64,000 nucleotides of DNA, from positions 682,001 to 746,000 of the forward strand of contig NZ_CP059493.1 of assembly GCF_014042015.1 (NCBI RefSeq), given 5' to 3'. How positions within the stretch are numbered: position 1 is the first letter of the stretch; each line of letters starts with the position of its first letter. Shown piece after piece: positions 23,639 through 32,582 of this stretch. This DNA is from Actinotalea sp. JY-7876 (lineage in GTDB: Bacteria; Actinomycetota; Actinomycetes; Actinomycetales; Cellulomonadaceae). Made by a program: the position numbers and the translations under genes. The notes beneath the pieces are model-generated. The model had not been told where the DNA came from and ran no database searches. It saw nothing but the letters and a program-made list of their open reading frames with translations.

Positions 23639-24700
23639 TCAGGCGAGCTGCCGCGCGGCTTCCAGGAGCCGCGCACCTATGGCCGCACCCAGCGGGATGG
23701 GAACGGCGTTGCCGATCTGGCGGGCTATCGAGGTCTTGGAGCCCACCCATTTGTAATCCCGCGGAAAGCCTTGGAGTACCGCCGCCTCGTAGTGGGTGAT
23801 GGCTCGATTCTCCTCGGGGTGCAGGTACCGACCCTTCTCGGGCTTGAAGAACTCAGTGCGTATGGTGACGGACGGCCTGTCCCACCGGAGTCGACCCATG
23901 ACGTCACCGGACCCGCTGGTGTGCCTTCGCCAGCAAGGCGGCAGCAGCTCGTCCGGGAGATCGAATCGGTTACCACCCGGAGGAATCGAACGGAAGCGGG
24001 CCCTCGAAGTGGGTGAGTAGTCACGTCCGAGGTGCAGCTCGTGAGTACGGAAAACTCCGGGCAGAACCATACCCTTGAAGGTGTGCGTGCGCTCCGGCAG
24101 CTCCAGCGAGTTCCAGGCGCCGTCGAGTCCACGGAACGCCTCGCGCACCGTGCGGTGCGCATCGGCATGCGTCGGTTCGGGCCACCCAGGGAACGGCAGG
24201 TCGCGATGGTGACCGATGAGCACCGCACGCTTCCTCGCCTGGAAGGCACCGTGGTCAGCGGCGTTCAGGACGCGGGCCTGGAAGGCGTAGTCGGCGAGCT
24301 CGGCACCCGGTTCCACGGCGTCGAGGAACTGCTGGTACTGCGCCGACTTCATGAAGGCCGCGACGTTCTCCACCACAAAATACCGGGGTCTCGCCCGGAC
24401 GATCGTCCGGGCGTACTCACGCCATAGGGTGTTGCGCTCGTCCTCGGCGTGCTGCTTGCCGAGCGTCGAGAAGCCCTGGCAGGGCGGTCCACCCACGATG
24501 ACGTCGACCGAGGGCACGTCCCGCGTTCGCAGCCACTCCTGGATTGGCCCGACGAATACGTCGGCCCCCGGGTGGTTCTGCTGATAGGTGGCCGCAGCCG
24601 CGACGTCCATCTCGACGGCCTCCACCGTCGAGTAGCCCCCCTGCAACCCCAATCCCGCACTGAGCCCGCCTGCGCCGGCGAAGAGATCGAGGACCGTCAT
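23639..24700 (-). CDS. DNA (cytosine-5) methyltransferase
   Basis: 353 residues with the ordered C5-methylase motifs: I (VLDLFAGAGGLSAGLG), IV with the catalytic Cys74 (VGGPPCQGFSTLG), VI (FVVENV), VIII (FQARKRAVLIG), IX and X (QIGNAVPIPLGAAIG). The short target-recognition region lies between VIII and IX. The frame is open far upstream, but ATG 24700 places motif I at residue 3, as is normal; ATG 24757 is the other choice. It diverges from vsr. It would protect host DNA at the site cut by the associated restriction proteins, or mark DNA for the ATPase and Z1 genes. The recognition sequence is unknown. Confidence 0.9.
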   Translation of the reverse strand: MTVLDLFAGAGGLSAGLGLQGGYSTVEAVEMDVAAAATYQQNHPGADVFVGPIQEWLRTRDVPSVDVIVGGPPCQGFSTLGKQHAEDERNTLWREYARTIVRARPRYFVVENVAAFMKSAQYQQFLDAVEPGAELADYAFQARVLNAADHGAFQARKRAVLIGHHRDLPFPGWPEPTHADAHRTVREAFRGLDGAWNSLELPERTHTFKGMVLPGVFRTHELHLGRDYSPTSRARFRSIPPGGNRFDLPDELLPPCWRRHTSGSGDVMGRLRWDRPSVTIRTEFFKPEKGRYLHPEENRAITHYEAAVLQGFPRDYKWVGSKTSIARQIGNAVPIPLGAAIGARLLEAARQLA

Positions 24701-24755
24701 CGCCGACGAGCCGCTTCCGGGCACGTCAGTGCTGCGCGATCCTTGGGGGGTGACC

Positions 24756-25268
24756 ATGGGGCCCACGCTAGCCGGCAGCGGCGACACAACCGACGAGGCG
24801 CGCGGGATGCGCCCGAGCCCGGTGCTGGCGTCCCACATCCCGATCCCCGCTTCCAGGGCCGTCTCGGACCGGATGTCCCGGCAGCGCCGGAGGGACACGG
24901 GACCGGAACTGCTGCTGCGCCGGGCTCTCCATCGCCGCGGCCTGCGCTTCCGTGTCGACCACGCCCTCCCCGGCCTTCCCAGGCGCCGCGCCGACGTCCT
25001 GTTCACCCGTGCCCGGATCGTGGTCTTCGTCGACGGCTGCTTCTGGCATGGCTGCCCGGAGCACGTGACGCGTCCTGCGAGCAACGCAGCGTGGTGGGAG
25101 GCGAAGCTCGCGACGAACGTTCAGCGCGACCGGGACACCGACGCACATATGAGGTCCATCGGATGGCTTGTCCTCCGGTTCTGGGAACACGCGGACATGG
25201 AGCAGGCGGCGGACCGCGTCGCTCACGCCTGGACGAATGCTCACGAACCGCGGGCCAGGAGCCGATGA
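24756..25268 (+). CDS. vsr: Vsr-type T:G mismatch endonuclease
   Basis: 170 residues. The core from about residue 35 matches Vsr: SRQRRRDTGPELLLRRALHR, RVDHALPGLPRRRADVLF with the metal-binding Asp, FVDGCFWHGCPEH with zinc/active-site residues, then GWLVLRFWEH. It nicks beside T:G mismatches made when 5-methylcytosine deaminates, and so repairs the sites of the adjacent methylase. The ATG at 24756 overlaps the alternative methylase start in a CCATGG on the other strand. A shorter start (ATG 24807 or the Met before SRQRRRD) is possible. In MORC-type restriction cassettes vsr-like genes are a known companion. Confidence 0.9.
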   Translation: MGPTLAGSGDTTDEARGMRPSPVLASHIPIPASRAVSDRMSRQRRRDTGPELLLRRALHRRGLRFRVDHALPGLPRRRADVLFTRARIVVFVDGCFWHGCPEHVTRPASNAAWWEAKLATNVQRDRDTDAHMRSIGWLVLRFWEHADMEQAADRVAHAWTNAHEPRARSR

Positions 25269-25349
25269 GACTCGGAGTGTCGGTGACGCCTTCTACGGTG
25301 GCTACCATCAAGAAATCCACAGGCCGTGAGGCCTCGGAAGGACTCCACA

Positions 25350-25606
25350 GTGACGCGGACCCGCAAGCTCATCGACGTCTCGCGGCCCCTTGAGGACACT
25401 AACCACGAGTCCGCCGGGGAGAAGTCGGTCCGGCACGGCCGCCCGTCCACCCCGCACCTGTGGTGGGCTCGCCGACCGTTGGCCGCGGCTCGGGCCGTGC
25501 GATTCGCCCCACTCATCGACGACCCGTCTTCGAACCCCGACCGGTTCCCCATTGAGGAGGATCGGAAGGCCGAACGGGAGCGACTGCACAACATCATCCG
25601 CCGTCT
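25350..25606 (+). pseudogene. 5' remnant of an anti-phage DUF1156-type methylase gene
   Basis: From GTG 25350 the frame reads TRKLIDVSRPLEDTNHESAG, then EKSVRHGRPSTPHLWWARRP, LAAARAVRFAPLIDD and KAERERLHNIIRRL. This is the conserved beginning of DUF1156 proteins, which are large Zn-ribbon-containing adenine methylases found in anti-phage loci. Homology stops near 25606 and the frame runs on for about 30 unrelated residues. The remaining 800 or more residues are absent. It is the scar of a different defence system replaced by the ATPase/Z1 cassette that starts 94 bases later. Confidence 0.7.
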
Positions 25607-25699
25607 GGATTCCCCGGGACCATCCAGCGGGCCGTCCGCGAGAACGCCCGGACACTCCGGTCCGACGCCAGCCGGTTTGACGACGTGGAGTACTCACCG

Positions 25700-27238
25700 A
25701 TGACGGACGTCCAGGCGGACACGCTGGCCAGCGAGGTTGTCGGCCGACTGATCCTCACTCCGGATCCGGCCTTCGTGAAGAGCCTCGGCACCCACCACAC
25801 TCTCGAGTCGGCCATGGCGGACCTCGTCGACAACAGCATCGACGCCCAGGCCACGACGGTCACGATCCGGTTCATCACCAGGAGCGGTCACCTGGCCGGG
25901 ATCTTGGTCATCGATGACGGAGACGGCATGGACGCCGACATCGCGGACCGTGCGATGCGGCTCGGAGGTCAGCGTGAGTACACGGCTGGTGAGCTCGGGC
26001 ACTTCGGCGTGGGGCTCAAGGCAGCTGCCCTCGGGGTCGCGAACGTCTTGACGGTGTGGTCGCGCCGGTACGGAGCCAGCCCGGTCGGCCGGCGACTCAC
26101 ACGCGTCGACATGCAACGCGACTACTCGTGCGACGTGCTGAGCACCGAGGCGGCCGAGCGGTCGCTTCGGCACGGACTCGACGGTGCCGAACGCGGCACG
26201 ATCATCGCGCTCACCGAGCTCAAGGCCGGCATCCATGGAGCCTCGCCAGCCGAGGCGGCGATCTGGCTTTCCCACGCTCAGCAGCGTGTTCGTCACCACC
26301 TCGGCCTCGTATACCACCGCCTCCTCACCGCCAATCGCGTGGTGGTGCAGACGGTGGAGGTCGACGAACACGGCAATCAGGGAGTGCCCACGCCGGTCCG
26401 ACCTGTCGATCCCTTCGCCTACCCCGTCACCGGACGGCCCGGCTTCCCCAAGCAGCTGCACGCCACCGCGTCGGGGAAGGACGTCACCGTCACGTGCCAC
26501 ATCTGGCCAGCGCGCTACGAGAACAACACAGAGTTCAGGCTGCAGCAGAAGTCCGCCGATGAGACTCAGGGGTTCTACGTCTATCGCGCGGACCGTCTCC
26601 TCCAGCTCGGCGGGTGGAACAACGTGGCGAACGCCGGACCGCTCCGCAAGCTCGCGCGGGTCGGCGTCGACGCCGACGGTCTCGACGGACTGGTGCAACT
26701 CAACCCCGAGAAGAACGGCACACAGTTCAGCACGGTGCTGTCCCACGCGCTGGCGCGCGCGACCTCCAGCGCTGGAGACGACGCCGTGTCGTTCGCGGAC
26801 TTCCTGACCGCTGCCGAGGATGTCGTGGTTCAGTCGAAGAAGCGGACTCACAAGCGCAAGCCCGTGGTGCGGCCGGACCGCGGATTCGCCGAGGGCGTTC
26901 GGCGAGCGATCGGAGAGGAACTCGACTTCCATGCGGACGAGGACGGCGTGGAGGTCCGCTGGAAGCGGCTCCCACCCGGAACGTTCTTCGAAATCGACCG
27001 GCCTGCACGGACGCTGTGGCTGAACCTGGTGTACAGGAACCTCTACTCCCCCGGCCAGAAAAGCCTGAACGACGCACCCCTCGTCAAGGCTCTGATGTTC
27101 CTACTAGCTCAGGGCCACTTCACGGGCATGCAATACAGCTCCGCGAAGCGCGACGAGGCGGCGGTGTGGCAGGCCGTTCTCGGAGCAGCCGCCGAGGAGG
27201 AGAAGATGCGACGGAACCGAGGAGAGGGACCACGATGA
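25700..27238 (+). CDS. GHKL ATPase, MORC/MutL-like, of a restriction-type defence cassette
   Basis: 512 residues from ATG 25700, which has GGAG nine bases upstream (GTG 25685 is an alternative). The N-terminal GHKL fold is clear: N-box LESAMADLVDNSIDAQA (Glu36, Asn45), G1 box VIDDGDGMD, G2 box GHFGVGLKAAALG. The following S5-like domain and a long C-terminal part (with KKRTHKRKP at about residue 380) resemble the prokaryotic MORC-like ATPases predicted in restriction-modification operons. Such ATPases are expected to clamp or remodel DNA in an ATP-dependent cycle. It overlaps the PD-(D/E)XK gene by ATGA and so is co-translated with it. Confidence 0.85.
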   Translation: MTDVQADTLASEVVGRLILTPDPAFVKSLGTHHTLESAMADLVDNSIDAQATTVTIRFITRSGHLAGILVIDDGDGMDADIADRAMRLGGQREYTAGELGHFGVGLKAAALGVANVLTVWSRRYGASPVGRRLTRVDMQRDYSCDVLSTEAAERSLRHGLDGAERGTIIALTELKAGIHGASPAEAAIWLSHAQQRVRHHLGLVYHRLLTANRVVVQTVEVDEHGNQGVPTPVRPVDPFAYPVTGRPGFPKQLHATASGKDVTVTCHIWPARYENNTEFRLQQKSADETQGFYVYRADRLLQLGGWNNVANAGPLRKLARVGVDADGLDGLVQLNPEKNGTQFSTVLSHALARATSSAGDDAVSFADFLTAAEDVVVQSKKRTHKRKPVVRPDRGFAEGVRRAIGEELDFHADEDGVEVRWKRLPPGTFFEIDRPARTLWLNLVYRNLYSPGQKSLNDAPLVKALMFLLAQGHFTGMQYSSAKRDEAAVWQAVLGAAAEEEKMRRNRGEGPR

Positions 27239-28239
27239 CGTCCGACATGGGGCGATTCGTGCCCTCCGAGCGCCACCCGGACCTGCCCATGCTCGACGGG
27301 TACTGGGCCGACGGTCACCCCGCAAGGCTCCCGATCCTCGGTGCGCCCGAGTGCTTCATCGACCTGGATCCACCGCATCGTGAGATCAAGCTCAGCGTCC
27401 CGGCCGACGGCAAGGAGCCCGACCTGGCGAAGTTCCGAAACATCGACCTCGCCACCTACACCGACGACGGTGTCGACTGGTGGGAGATCCGTGTGCTCGC
27501 CGAGGACTCGTTGCACGAGGCGTACTCCCTCCTGACCCGCATCGCCGATCTCGTCCAGTTGAACCGGCAGTCCGTCGGGGTCGCGGCGTACCAGGCGCTC
27601 GAGGCGTACCGGGCGCTGCTGGCCGCGCGCGGCGCGATGAGCGAGGAGCAGCAGATCGGGCTCTACGGCGAGCTGCTGGCACTGGAGCACCTCTTGCGCC
27701 ACGCCAGCCCGGGCGTCGCGGTGCCGGCGTGGATGGGGCCGATCAACGAGGAGCACGACATCGCTCTCGCGGACGTCCACTTCGAGGTCAAGACCACCAA
27801 GGGTGAGCACCGCCGGCACGTGATCAGCGGGACGCAACAGTTGCAGCCTCTACGCGGCGTCCCGTTGTGGCTGCTCTCCCTGCAGGTGACCCCGACGACG
27901 CCCGACGCCGGGCGGAGCCTGGTCGATCTGGTGGCCGACGTCCGTCAGCTCGCTGGCGGAGGCCAGCCGAGGTTCGACGAGCTGCTGCGCGGGATTGGCT
28001 GGCGTGACTCCGATGCCGACCTATACGCCTCCCACCTCACCCTTCGGAGCAACCCGCGCGCCTACCTCGTCGACGCGGCATTCCCGGCGCTGACGGACGA
28101 TCGCCTCGGCGTTGCGGCGCCTCAGGCGGAACTGATCAGTGACGTGAGGTACCGGGTCGACGTGACCCAGTTGGACTACGGCGTCCCTCCGGCGCCGATG
28201 GACGGATTCGTGGAGCACCCTGAGGAGTCGACCGCATGA
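27235..28239 (+). CDS. PD-(D/E)XK-motif protein (DUF4420-like)
   Basis: 334 residues. The central region has the nuclease-type signature: a helix EEQQIGLYGELLALEHLL, then GPINEEHDIALADVHFEVKT (shortened) giving Asp175 and Glu184-x-Lys186, followed by a conserved Gln-rich helix region (SGTQQLQPL). This is the layout of DUF4420, a putative PD-(D/E)XK family often placed between MORC-like ATPase and Z1 genes. It is probably the DNA-cutting subunit. It overlaps both neighbours by four bases. Nuclease activity is predicted from residues, not shown. Confidence 0.8.
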   Translation: MTSDMGRFVPSERHPDLPMLDGYWADGHPARLPILGAPECFIDLDPPHREIKLSVPADGKEPDLAKFRNIDLATYTDDGVDWWEIRVLAEDSLHEAYSLLTRIADLVQLNRQSVGVAAYQALEAYRALLAARGAMSEEQQIGLYGELLALEHLLRHASPGVAVPAWMGPINEEHDIALADVHFEVKTTKGEHRRHVISGTQQLQPLRGVPLWLLSLQVTPTTPDAGRSLVDLVADVRQLAGGGQPRFDELLRGIGWRDSDADLYASHLTLRSNPRAYLVDAAFPALTDDRLGVAAPQAELISDVRYRVDVTQLDYGVPPAPMDGFVEHPEESTA

Positions 28240-31226
28240 CTGCACCCGCCTGGCAGCATGACCTGACGATGCTGCTCCACGCCGACGCTGATGCTGCGCC
28301 GCGGCCTCTCGTCTCAACGGTGAACGTGCTCATGGGCGGCGAAGGCCTCACCGAGGACGAGCTCGCTGCTCACCTCGAAGCTGCCCCCTTGAAGGACCCC
28401 GTGGTTCACCGCCTCCACCGGGCACTCCTGGCGTGGGACTCCGCCACCGAGGCACCGTGGGCGGCGCTCAACGGTGAGTCTGCACCGCCTCCCCATACCC
28501 GCCCCCGCCGACAGCGGGCATACTCCCGGCTCGGCATCTCGGACGAACTGGCGGCAGCGCTCGACGTCAAGTGCCCCGTGGTTGAGAAGCGCGAGGTCGT
28601 GATCTCCAAGGAGTTCGAGCCCTGGTACGAGGAAGCCAAGCACGAGCGTCAGAGCTTCTACTGGGCGCACTACGAGGACTACCTCCGCGAGAAGGGATGG
28701 GGCGCTGACGTCATCAAGTCACTCGACGCCGCCTCCGACGACGTCGTCCGTCGCCTGTCCGATCCCACTAGGCCTGAGGCGAAGAAGACTCGCGGGCTCG
28801 TGATCGGCTACGTCCAGAGCGGCAAGACGGCGAACTTCACCGGCGTCATCGCCAAGGCCGTCGACTCCGGATATCGCCTCGTGATCGTCCTTACAGGCAC
28901 CGTCGAGATGCTGCGCGCCCAGACGCAGCGTCGCCTGGACAAGGAGCTCGTCGGTCACGAGAACCTCGTCCACGGGCTCGACACCACGAGTGACACCTGG
29001 CACAAGGAGTTCGACTACGCCGGTGACCCGGAGTGGCGCGACGGCGCGTCGTTCGTGCGACACCCCGGCATCGAGACCGCCGACGGAGTGCCGCGGATCA
29101 TCCGCGCGACGACGCTCGGTGCTGACTACAAGCGCCTCAAGCAGGAACTCACCAAGCTGCGTTTCCCCAGCCGGCCGAAGAAGTCTGCGCCTCTGAACCA
29201 TCCCGAGAACCTTGCGGCTGCGGATGCGTACCTGGCGGTCGTGAAGAAGAACTCCCCGACTCTCAAGAAGCTCATCACCGACCTCAAGGCAGTAGGAGCG
29301 AAAACACTGGCCGAGCTCCCCATCCTGATCATCGACGACGAGTCCGATCAGGCGTCGCTAGACACGACGAGCCCCAAGGTGAAAGCAGTGGCCGCCACGG
29401 AGGCCGAGCGCAAGCGGACGGCGATCAACAAGGCGATCTCCGAGATTCTCGGCCTCGCGCCGCGCGCGCAGTACGTCGGCTACACCGCGACGCCGTTCGC
29501 CAATGTTTTCGTCGATCCGACGGACGAGCAGGACATCTTCCCATCCGACTTCCTCATCACCCTCCACCGTCCGGACGGCTACATGGGTGTGGCGGATTTC
29601 CACGACATCGAGCGCGACTGGAGCTCAGAGACGCGCGATCTGACCACGTCCAACCGCATGGCGTTCGTTCGAGACCTGGAGCCGGACGTCCATGCCGCCG
29701 ATCTGGACGCCGAACTCCTCGATGCCATGGACGCCTTTGTCCTGTCGGGTGCGATCAAGCTCTACCGCACTGAGCACGGTACGAGCACCGGCAAGCACCA
29801 CACGATGCTGGTGCACGAGTCCGTCAGGAAGTCCGAGCACCGCGAGACGGCGGAGCGTGTTCGGGATGTGTGGTCCGCGCACCCGGCGACGTCGCCGGAG
29901 GGCATCCGACGTCTCGAGGCCCTGTGGGACGCCGACTACCGCGAGGTCTGCGACGCGCGCAAGGACGGTCCCATCCCCGAGTCGTTCGCCGCCATCAAGC
30001 CGTACATCGGGGCGGCGTACGCCCGGATGACCTCGGACGGCGATCCCGTCATCGTCGTCAACTCCGATGCCGAGCTGCAAGCCAACGCCAAGCGTCTCAA
30101 CTTCGATGCCGAGCCGGTTTGGCGGATTCTCGTCGGCGGCACGAAGCTCAGCCGCGGCTTCACGGTCGAGGGCCTGACCGTGTCCTACTACCGCCGCGCG
30201 GCCGGGCAGGGTGACACCCTGATGCAGGCCGGACGCTGGTTCGGCTACCGCGGGGGCTACCGGGATCTGGTCCGCCTGTTCATCCCCGATGACCTCTACC
30301 AGGCGTTCGAGGCTGTGCTCCGCGACGAGGAGGCCCTACGGCTCGAGCTGGCGCAGTACGAGGGATTCGACGAGTCCGGGAGGCCGCTCCTGACGCCGCA
30401 GGCGGTGCCGCCCCTAATCCGTCAGCATCTGCCAGCAGTCAAGCTGACCGCGCGAAACAAGATGTGGAACGCCCGGCTCATCGAGCAGGGCGTCGGCGGC
30501 CGTATCAGGGACCTTTACATGGTGCCCTCCCGCGATGACGGAGACACCAAGGAGCACAACGTCGGGACGGTCGCTCGGCTCCTTTCACACACCACCGGCC
30601 CTGTGAGGGTCAGTGACGGCAGGAACCTGTTCGATGCCCGGATCGGTCTCGTCGACAACTCAGCGGTCCTCGACCTCCTGGACCGGCGCACGGGTCTGCG
30701 CTGGAACAGCGCCGTGTCGGAGCAGGTACGGCCGCAGGTTCGATTCTTCGAGAACGTGGCGCGCGATGGTCGGGTCGAGGGTTGGGCCGTGATGTGGCCG
30801 CAACTGGGCGAGGGGGGCGTGACTAAGCTGGATGGAGTTGCGGGAAGCGCCCGGCTCGTGGAGCGCGCCCGACGGCGGGGGCGCCACGACTTTTCCGGAA
30901 GTGACATCAAGCATCGTCGTCCCGCGGAGGCGTTGGCCGCGGACGGTCCGAGAGCGGAGGCGGCCTTCCAGGCGCTGGCAGAAGAGCGCAACGTCGAGCG
31001 CCTGGGCGTGGTCCTCGTCTACCTCGCCTGGGATCCGGGTGAGGCGGACGCACAGCGGCCCACCGCCGACGCACCTGCGGACTCGAGGGACATCACGGTG
31101 CTCGTTTCTATGGTGGTTCCTCAGGACGCAGCACCAGGCGGGCGCGCACTCGTGTGGGAGCGGGTTCAGGACGACGATCTGCACCGCGATCTGGCGGCGG
31201 TGGATATTCCGCAGGTGGCACGCTAG
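28236..31226 (+). CDS. Z1-domain helicase-like ATPase
   Basis: 996 residues. A superfamily-2-like motor is readable. Walker A is GYVQSGKTANF (Lys197), Walker B is LPILIIDDESDQAS (Asp367-Asp368-Glu369), and then VGYTATPFANVFVDP. The second lobe with GGTKLSRGFTVEGLTVSYY and LMQAGRWFGYR forms the Z1 hallmark. Z1 proteins accompany MORC-like ATPases and cytosine methylases in predicted restriction systems and probably translocate or melt DNA for the nuclease subunit. The first 140 residues and the last 250 are less conserved and may contact partners. Its TAG overlaps the stop of the opposing DGQHR gene in CTAG. Confidence 0.9.
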   Translation: MTAPAWQHDLTMLLHADADAAPRPLVSTVNVLMGGEGLTEDELAAHLEAAPLKDPVVHRLHRALLAWDSATEAPWAALNGESAPPPHTRPRRQRAYSRLGISDELAAALDVKCPVVEKREVVISKEFEPWYEEAKHERQSFYWAHYEDYLREKGWGADVIKSLDAASDDVVRRLSDPTRPEAKKTRGLVIGYVQSGKTANFTGVIAKAVDSGYRLVIVLTGTVEMLRAQTQRRLDKELVGHENLVHGLDTTSDTWHKEFDYAGDPEWRDGASFVRHPGIETADGVPRIIRATTLGADYKRLKQELTKLRFPSRPKKSAPLNHPENLAAADAYLAVVKKNSPTLKKLITDLKAVGAKTLAELPILIIDDESDQASLDTTSPKVKAVAATEAERKRTAINKAISEILGLAPRAQYVGYTATPFANVFVDPTDEQDIFPSDFLITLHRPDGYMGVADFHDIERDWSSETRDLTTSNRMAFVRDLEPDVHAADLDAELLDAMDAFVLSGAIKLYRTEHGTSTGKHHTMLVHESVRKSEHRETAERVRDVWSAHPATSPEGIRRLEALWDADYREVCDARKDGPIPESFAAIKPYIGAAYARMTSDGDPVIVVNSDAELQANAKRLNFDAEPVWRILVGGTKLSRGFTVEGLTVSYYRRAAGQGDTLMQAGRWFGYRGGYRDLVRLFIPDDLYQAFEAVLRDEEALRLELAQYEGFDESGRPLLTPQAVPPLIRQHLPAVKLTARNKMWNARLIEQGVGGRIRDLYMVPSRDDGDTKEHNVGTVARLLSHTTGPVRVSDGRNLFDARIGLVDNSAVLDLLDRRTGLRWNSAVSEQVRPQVRFFENVARDGRVEGWAVMWPQLGEGGVTKLDGVAGSARLVERARRRGRHDFSGSDIKHRRPAEALAADGPRAEAAFQALAEERNVERLGVVLVYLAWDPGEADAQRPTADAPADSRDITVLVSMVVPQDAAPGGRALVWERVQDDDLHRDLAAVDIPQVAR

Positions 31227-32464
31227 CGGTCGCGTGCCACCGGGACTCCTGCCTGCGCCCAGGTGGCAAGCGTCATCGTCATGCCCTTGAGGTCCTGTGC
31301 CCTCGAGGACGGTGCACGGCTGCCGGTGCCCGGAAAGTACCCGGTGGCGAGCCAACGGCCGTCGATCGGGAAGCCCCACGACCCGGCGAGCTGACGGAGC
31401 ATGCGACGGAAGGCCGCTTCCCCGGCATCGTCGACGCGGGGACGCAGTTCGTCGATCCCGTCGACAGCCACCATGCGGAAGGCGCCAGCGAGACACCGCA
31501 GGATGGTGGCGGACGCGATGAGGCTTCGGGCGCGTAGTGCTGCCGCGCTCTCGGCGCCTGACGCCACCGGCGCCAGCCCGGGGACCTCGTCGAGGAGCAC
31601 GTCGAGGAACCGCAGCGTCACATCCATCACGCCTTCCGGAGCAAGCAGGGCCTCACGCTTCTGCGTCGCCCGGGACTCGAACCCGATCGACGCCGCCCGG
31701 ACGACATCGACGAGGGTCTTCGCCGAGAGGAGGTTCTCGCTCGCCCCGGCCATCCGGTCCTTCTCGAAATCCACGATCCCGTCGACCAGCGGGTGCTTCA
31801 CGGCGAGCTCGGCGGCGACCCGGTTCACCAGGTCACGTTGATCGAAAGCCGCGACTTGGGACTTCGTGATCCCCTTGGCATTGGTCGCGATGTCTGAGAA
31901 GAACTGTCTGTGTTCCTCGATCCCGACCCCTTCAAAGATCTCCAACGTCACACACTCCGTCTGGAGGCGCTCCGACAGGCGAGTCCAGCGATCGAGACCG
32001 CTCTCGGCACTCCGCCCGGCACCGGTGTCGCCTAGGAGATGCGCGTTCTCCAGTGCCCGGCGACTGGTTCTTAGACCTGCCGCGATTTGCTCGGCCGCGA
32101 TGTGCCATCCCAGGATGCGGTGCTGACCGTCGAGGATCTCGAGCGACGTCTTGGAGTCATCGGGGAACGTCAGCATGCCGCTCGAAACCGGCGGCACGGA
32201 CGTCTCCTGTTGGAACCTGTCATCCAACCGCGTCTCGGTATCGAGTAGCAGCGGCGGCGTCGCCCAGCGCTCATTGTGCTGCCAGTACCGCGAGAAACCT
32301 TCGGCATGGGCAAGGTCGACGCGACGGTTGCCCGGGAACTTGTGGGCGGGATCCGGCTCCGGCAAGAGCTCGGCGATGGCCTGCAGTGGCATGGCAACCA
32401 CGAACACCGCGATTCCCCCGCGGTTGTAGCGGTGCGCCGGGAAGGTGTGGACTCTCTGCGCCAA
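31223..32464 (-). CDS. DGQHR-domain protein (DndB-like)
   Basis: 413 residues, read from a TTG at 32464 that has GGAG six bases before it; an in-frame TGA lies just upstream. The signature LEILDGQHRILGW is at about residues 105-117, with FFSDIATNAKGITKSQVAAFD (shortened) further on, as in DndB/DGQHR proteins. DndB itself regulates phosphorothioation genes, but no dndA or dndCDE is here, so this is a stand-alone relative, probably a regulator or nucleic-acid sensor for the cassette. It is convergent with the Z1 gene and overlaps it by four bases. Confidence 0.8.
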   Translation of the reverse strand: MAQRVHTFPAHRYNRGGIAVFVVAMPLQAIAELLPEPDPAHKFPGNRRVDLAHAEGFSRYWQHNERWATPPLLLDTETRLDDRFQQETSVPPVSSGMLTFPDDSKTSLEILDGQHRILGWHIAAEQIAAGLRTSRRALENAHLLGDTGAGRSAESGLDRWTRLSERLQTECVTLEIFEGVGIEEHRQFFSDIATNAKGITKSQVAAFDQRDLVNRVAAELAVKHPLVDGIVDFEKDRMAGASENLLSAKTLVDVVRAASIGFESRATQKREALLAPEGVMDVTLRFLDVLLDEVPGLAPVASGAESAAALRARSLIASATILRCLAGAFRMVAVDGIDELRPRVDDAGEAAFRRMLRQLAGSWGFPIDGRWLATGYFPGTGSRAPSSRAQDLKGMTMTLATWAQAGVPVARDR

Positions 32465-32582
32465 CTGTCACTCCGATGTCTACGTGCTGTGCTCTTGATG
32501 TCGGCAGCACGACGCAGCATCTTGACGGTGTTCACCCGCTCTATGCGCGGCCGACACGCGGGACAGCCGGCAAGCTCACGCC

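Noticed and set aside
24701-25084. A longer N-terminus for the cytosine methyltransferase
   Set aside because: The frame is open to 25084 but runs antisense through vsr. Motif I belongs within the first residues of C5 methylases, which ATG 24700 satisfies.
25269-25700. An intact DUF1156/DUF499-type anti-phage system
   Set aside because: Only the first 80-odd codons of the methylase remain, and no DUF499, helicase or PLD partner genes follow.
31223-32464. A dnd phosphorothioation system
   Set aside because: Only the DGQHR (DndB-like) member is here. No cysteine desulfurase, DndC-type or DndD/E genes are present.
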